Part shown: positions 62,262 to 64,000 of the stretch, in pieces
Position numbering within the stretch: the stretch's first letter is position 1
How the letters are laid out: the number at the start of each line of letters is the position of its first letter
NCBI GenBank assembly: GCA_011319805.1
Contig: SJRY01000295.1
Span: 78,320 to 142,319, forward strand
DNA: 64,000 nt
Origin: Macrocybe gigantea
Taxonomy: Eukaryota; Basidiomycota; Agaricomycetes; Agaricales; Callistosporiaceae
Reading direction: 5' to 3'
Program-made: the position numbers and the translations under genes
Notes under the pieces: model-generated
The model's input: the letters and a program-made list of their open reading frames with translations, nothing else
Told to the model about the DNA's origin: nothing
The model's database searches: none

Positions 62262-62679
62262 TCATGAGACCACATGACAAGGATGTATGGACTGACGAGA
62301 TACCTCCGCATTGGCTCCACTGCGGTCGTCGTCGTTTGGTCGGATCATGTCATTAATGCCAGCAAGACATCCACAAGCGGACATGCACATACCATGGGCG
62401 CCAAATCCTTTTTTGATGTTCTTAAGAACGTTATGCAGGCCGTAGTTGGTACTGGTGGCAAAATAGTGACCGTTGCATGCCGCGTCGAGTATGGAGTAGC
62501 CAAATAAGGTAGATCTCCGTTCCCCCTGGCTTATGCAGACAGCCAGATTCCTCCATGGTCGAGACACCATTGACCGGCACGAAAAATAGAACACATGAGC
62601 AGGCCCAAAACAGAAGGGATATGGCCATCGGTCTGAGAGGGAGGCAAGGGGAAGTAACGATAGCGCTCATGCCTTTCAA
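62262..62679 (-). CDS. Possible small secreted Cys-containing protein with a frame break
   Basis: The minus strand opens with a hydrophobic signal-like segment (MAISLLFWACSCVLFFVPVN) and a GCLHKPGG stretch near 62530. A second frame, entered at the GGGGG run near 62522-62527, then continues with about 90 residues that include ACNG, MCMSACGC and HPC. Both parts look coding and would form one secreted protein of about 120 residues if the frame were restored. Cys-containing secreted proteins of this size include effectors and killer-toxin-like proteins, but I cannot place it in a family. It may be a pseudogene. Confidence 0.4.
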
Positions 62680-64000
62680 ACTTCTCTACGAGGATTTATG
62701 ATTCGTATGGAAGTTCTTTGGAAAAATGCCGGCTTTCCATTATTAGCATGTACCATATAAAATTGGGACCCACCTGTTTTTATGCACCACGTCTAACCCA
62801 TCGTATAGCGCAGCTTAGTTAAACTGTCCTCTATTCATGCGATCAGCACAGCTGAGTGGCCGTACATCGATAATTGGTGAGCCACGAAACCATGGACCAT
62901 CTGCAATGGTCCAAAGCTTTCAGATGTGGTCGTTCGTCGCAATCGAACTTCCACGCCAAGACACCATTTCTCCGGAATTCGCTTGTGTCTGGGTTAGAAT
63001 GGGCATTTTGAATCACGAGAGGGATGTTCCCACCGTCTTTGCGTAGGGTATTGCCACGACTGCCTTATTTAAACCCATTTAGTTCGAAACGTAGGCATGA
63101 TTCGGAACGGCGCCGTAAGTAATATTTAGCCTGTCATTAATCAACAAAGCATACTCGTCGAGGAAACAGCATTAAGGCGTACTGACTACCGTAGTATCTA
63201 GGTGCTGGTGGAATGAGTAGGATATCCGTAGGCCGTTTCCAATATTCGTAGTGACTGGGATAATCTGTCGAGTCATGATGCAGGAAGAATGTGGGACGTT
63301 CTGAATGAGACACCGAGTAATTATATTCCTAGAGGAGCGGCTTTGCCGTCGTAGAGTGCAAGCATGGGAAGTGACAAATACAACGCAGAGGAACGGACCA
63401 AAATCAGGCTTTTGGATCATCCCGTCACGATTCCATCATATTTTCATTCGACATGTCAATTGCAAGAAACACCCTGGTAACCAAAGTAGTAAAGGTGGAT
63501 ACGAGGCAAGCCATAATCTTCAGACGGACGATCAATGGGTAAAAGCCTTCCGAGACTGAGGTAAAGGTGCATTTCAATAGCTTGCGGCCAATCGTTTCAT
63601 GATTATTCCTGGGCCTGTGGAGTTTGCATGAGCCTTGCCTGGAGCGTGGAACGAAAAGCAGAGATGTTACCGAGATAGGCTCGTAACGTTTAGGATTGTC
63701 TGTCGACCATGTTCCAGGAATACTGTCGACAACTGTTGAGAAGTCCTAAAAAAGCCTTAGACCTGTTTTGGAAATGCGAGAAGGGCATCATTATTCACAG
63801 CCGAGCAAAACTGAAAACGATAGGTGAGTATCAGGGAGGTATAAGTATGGACAGTGTCTCACGTAAGGAATCGAATATCGATCAGGGACTAGGCCTTCCT
63901 CATCAACTTTTGGTGGTGCACGGACACGGTGAATCGTGCTCTTGATAGTGTCGTTAGTCCCTAAACTTTGACTCAGCATGGAGTAGAGCAGAACCAGTTG
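62680..64000. other. 1.3 kb without a supported gene
   Basis: Only short ORFs on both strands. Nothing recognised. Confidence 0.4.

Overview
The window is nuclear DNA of a filamentous basidiomycete, most likely an Agaricomycete. Genes carry many 50-60 nt GT-AG introns, and the protein families are typical of mushrooms and their relatives: WOPR/Gti1-Pac2 regulator, DUF6533-type seven-helix protein, spherulin-4-like protein, tandem old yellow enzymes, a TKL kinase with an MLKL-like N-terminus, and DNA transposons. All splice sites are read by eye.

Layout. 1-2.7 kb: two divergent secreted Cys-rich paralogues. 2.8-6 kb: a hypothetical gene, tRNA-Leu(CAG) and a gene ending in a CsbD-like motif. 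6.8-9.3 kb: a DML1/Misato homologue. 10.4-11.7 kb: a WOPR transcription factor. 12-16.7 kb: gene-poor, with one 71-bp tandem repeat. 16.7-21.4 kb: two tandem paralogues (coiled coil, CxxC zinc motif, conserved domain, acidic tail) flanking a spherulin-4-like gene. 22.3-26.2 kb: a gene with 18-residue coiled-coil repeats and a DUF6533 membrane protein. 27.1-32.9 kb: a very large TKL kinase gene whose N-terminal helical region resembles the MLKL four-helix bundle. 34.1-35.8 kb: a Ser/Thr-rich single-pass membrane protein.

36.3-42.7 kb is a DNA transposon with terminal inverted repeats and one long, intact spliced gene that joins a Ulp1-type cysteine protease to a DDE-like transposase. It ends about 40 bp from the stop codon of the first of two tandem old yellow enzyme genes (42.8-45.9 kb). 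46.9-48.6 kb is a transposon nest: the decayed C-terminus of a Helitron helicase, then a Tc1/mariner element with TIRs, TA duplication and one premature TGA. 51.4-55.4 kb is an alpha/beta-hydrolase-like gene, 55.7-57.2 kb an aldo/keto reductase, 57.8-58.5 kb a hypothetical gene, and 61-62.7 kb two small secreted proteins.

A pattern across the window: most genes between 2.8 and 35.8 kb need one or more single missing bases, nearly always at homopolymers, to stay in frame. The transposon, the second old yellow enzyme, the hydrolase and the 57.8 kb gene read cleanly. This looks more like local consensus error than true gene decay, but the sequence alone cannot settle it.
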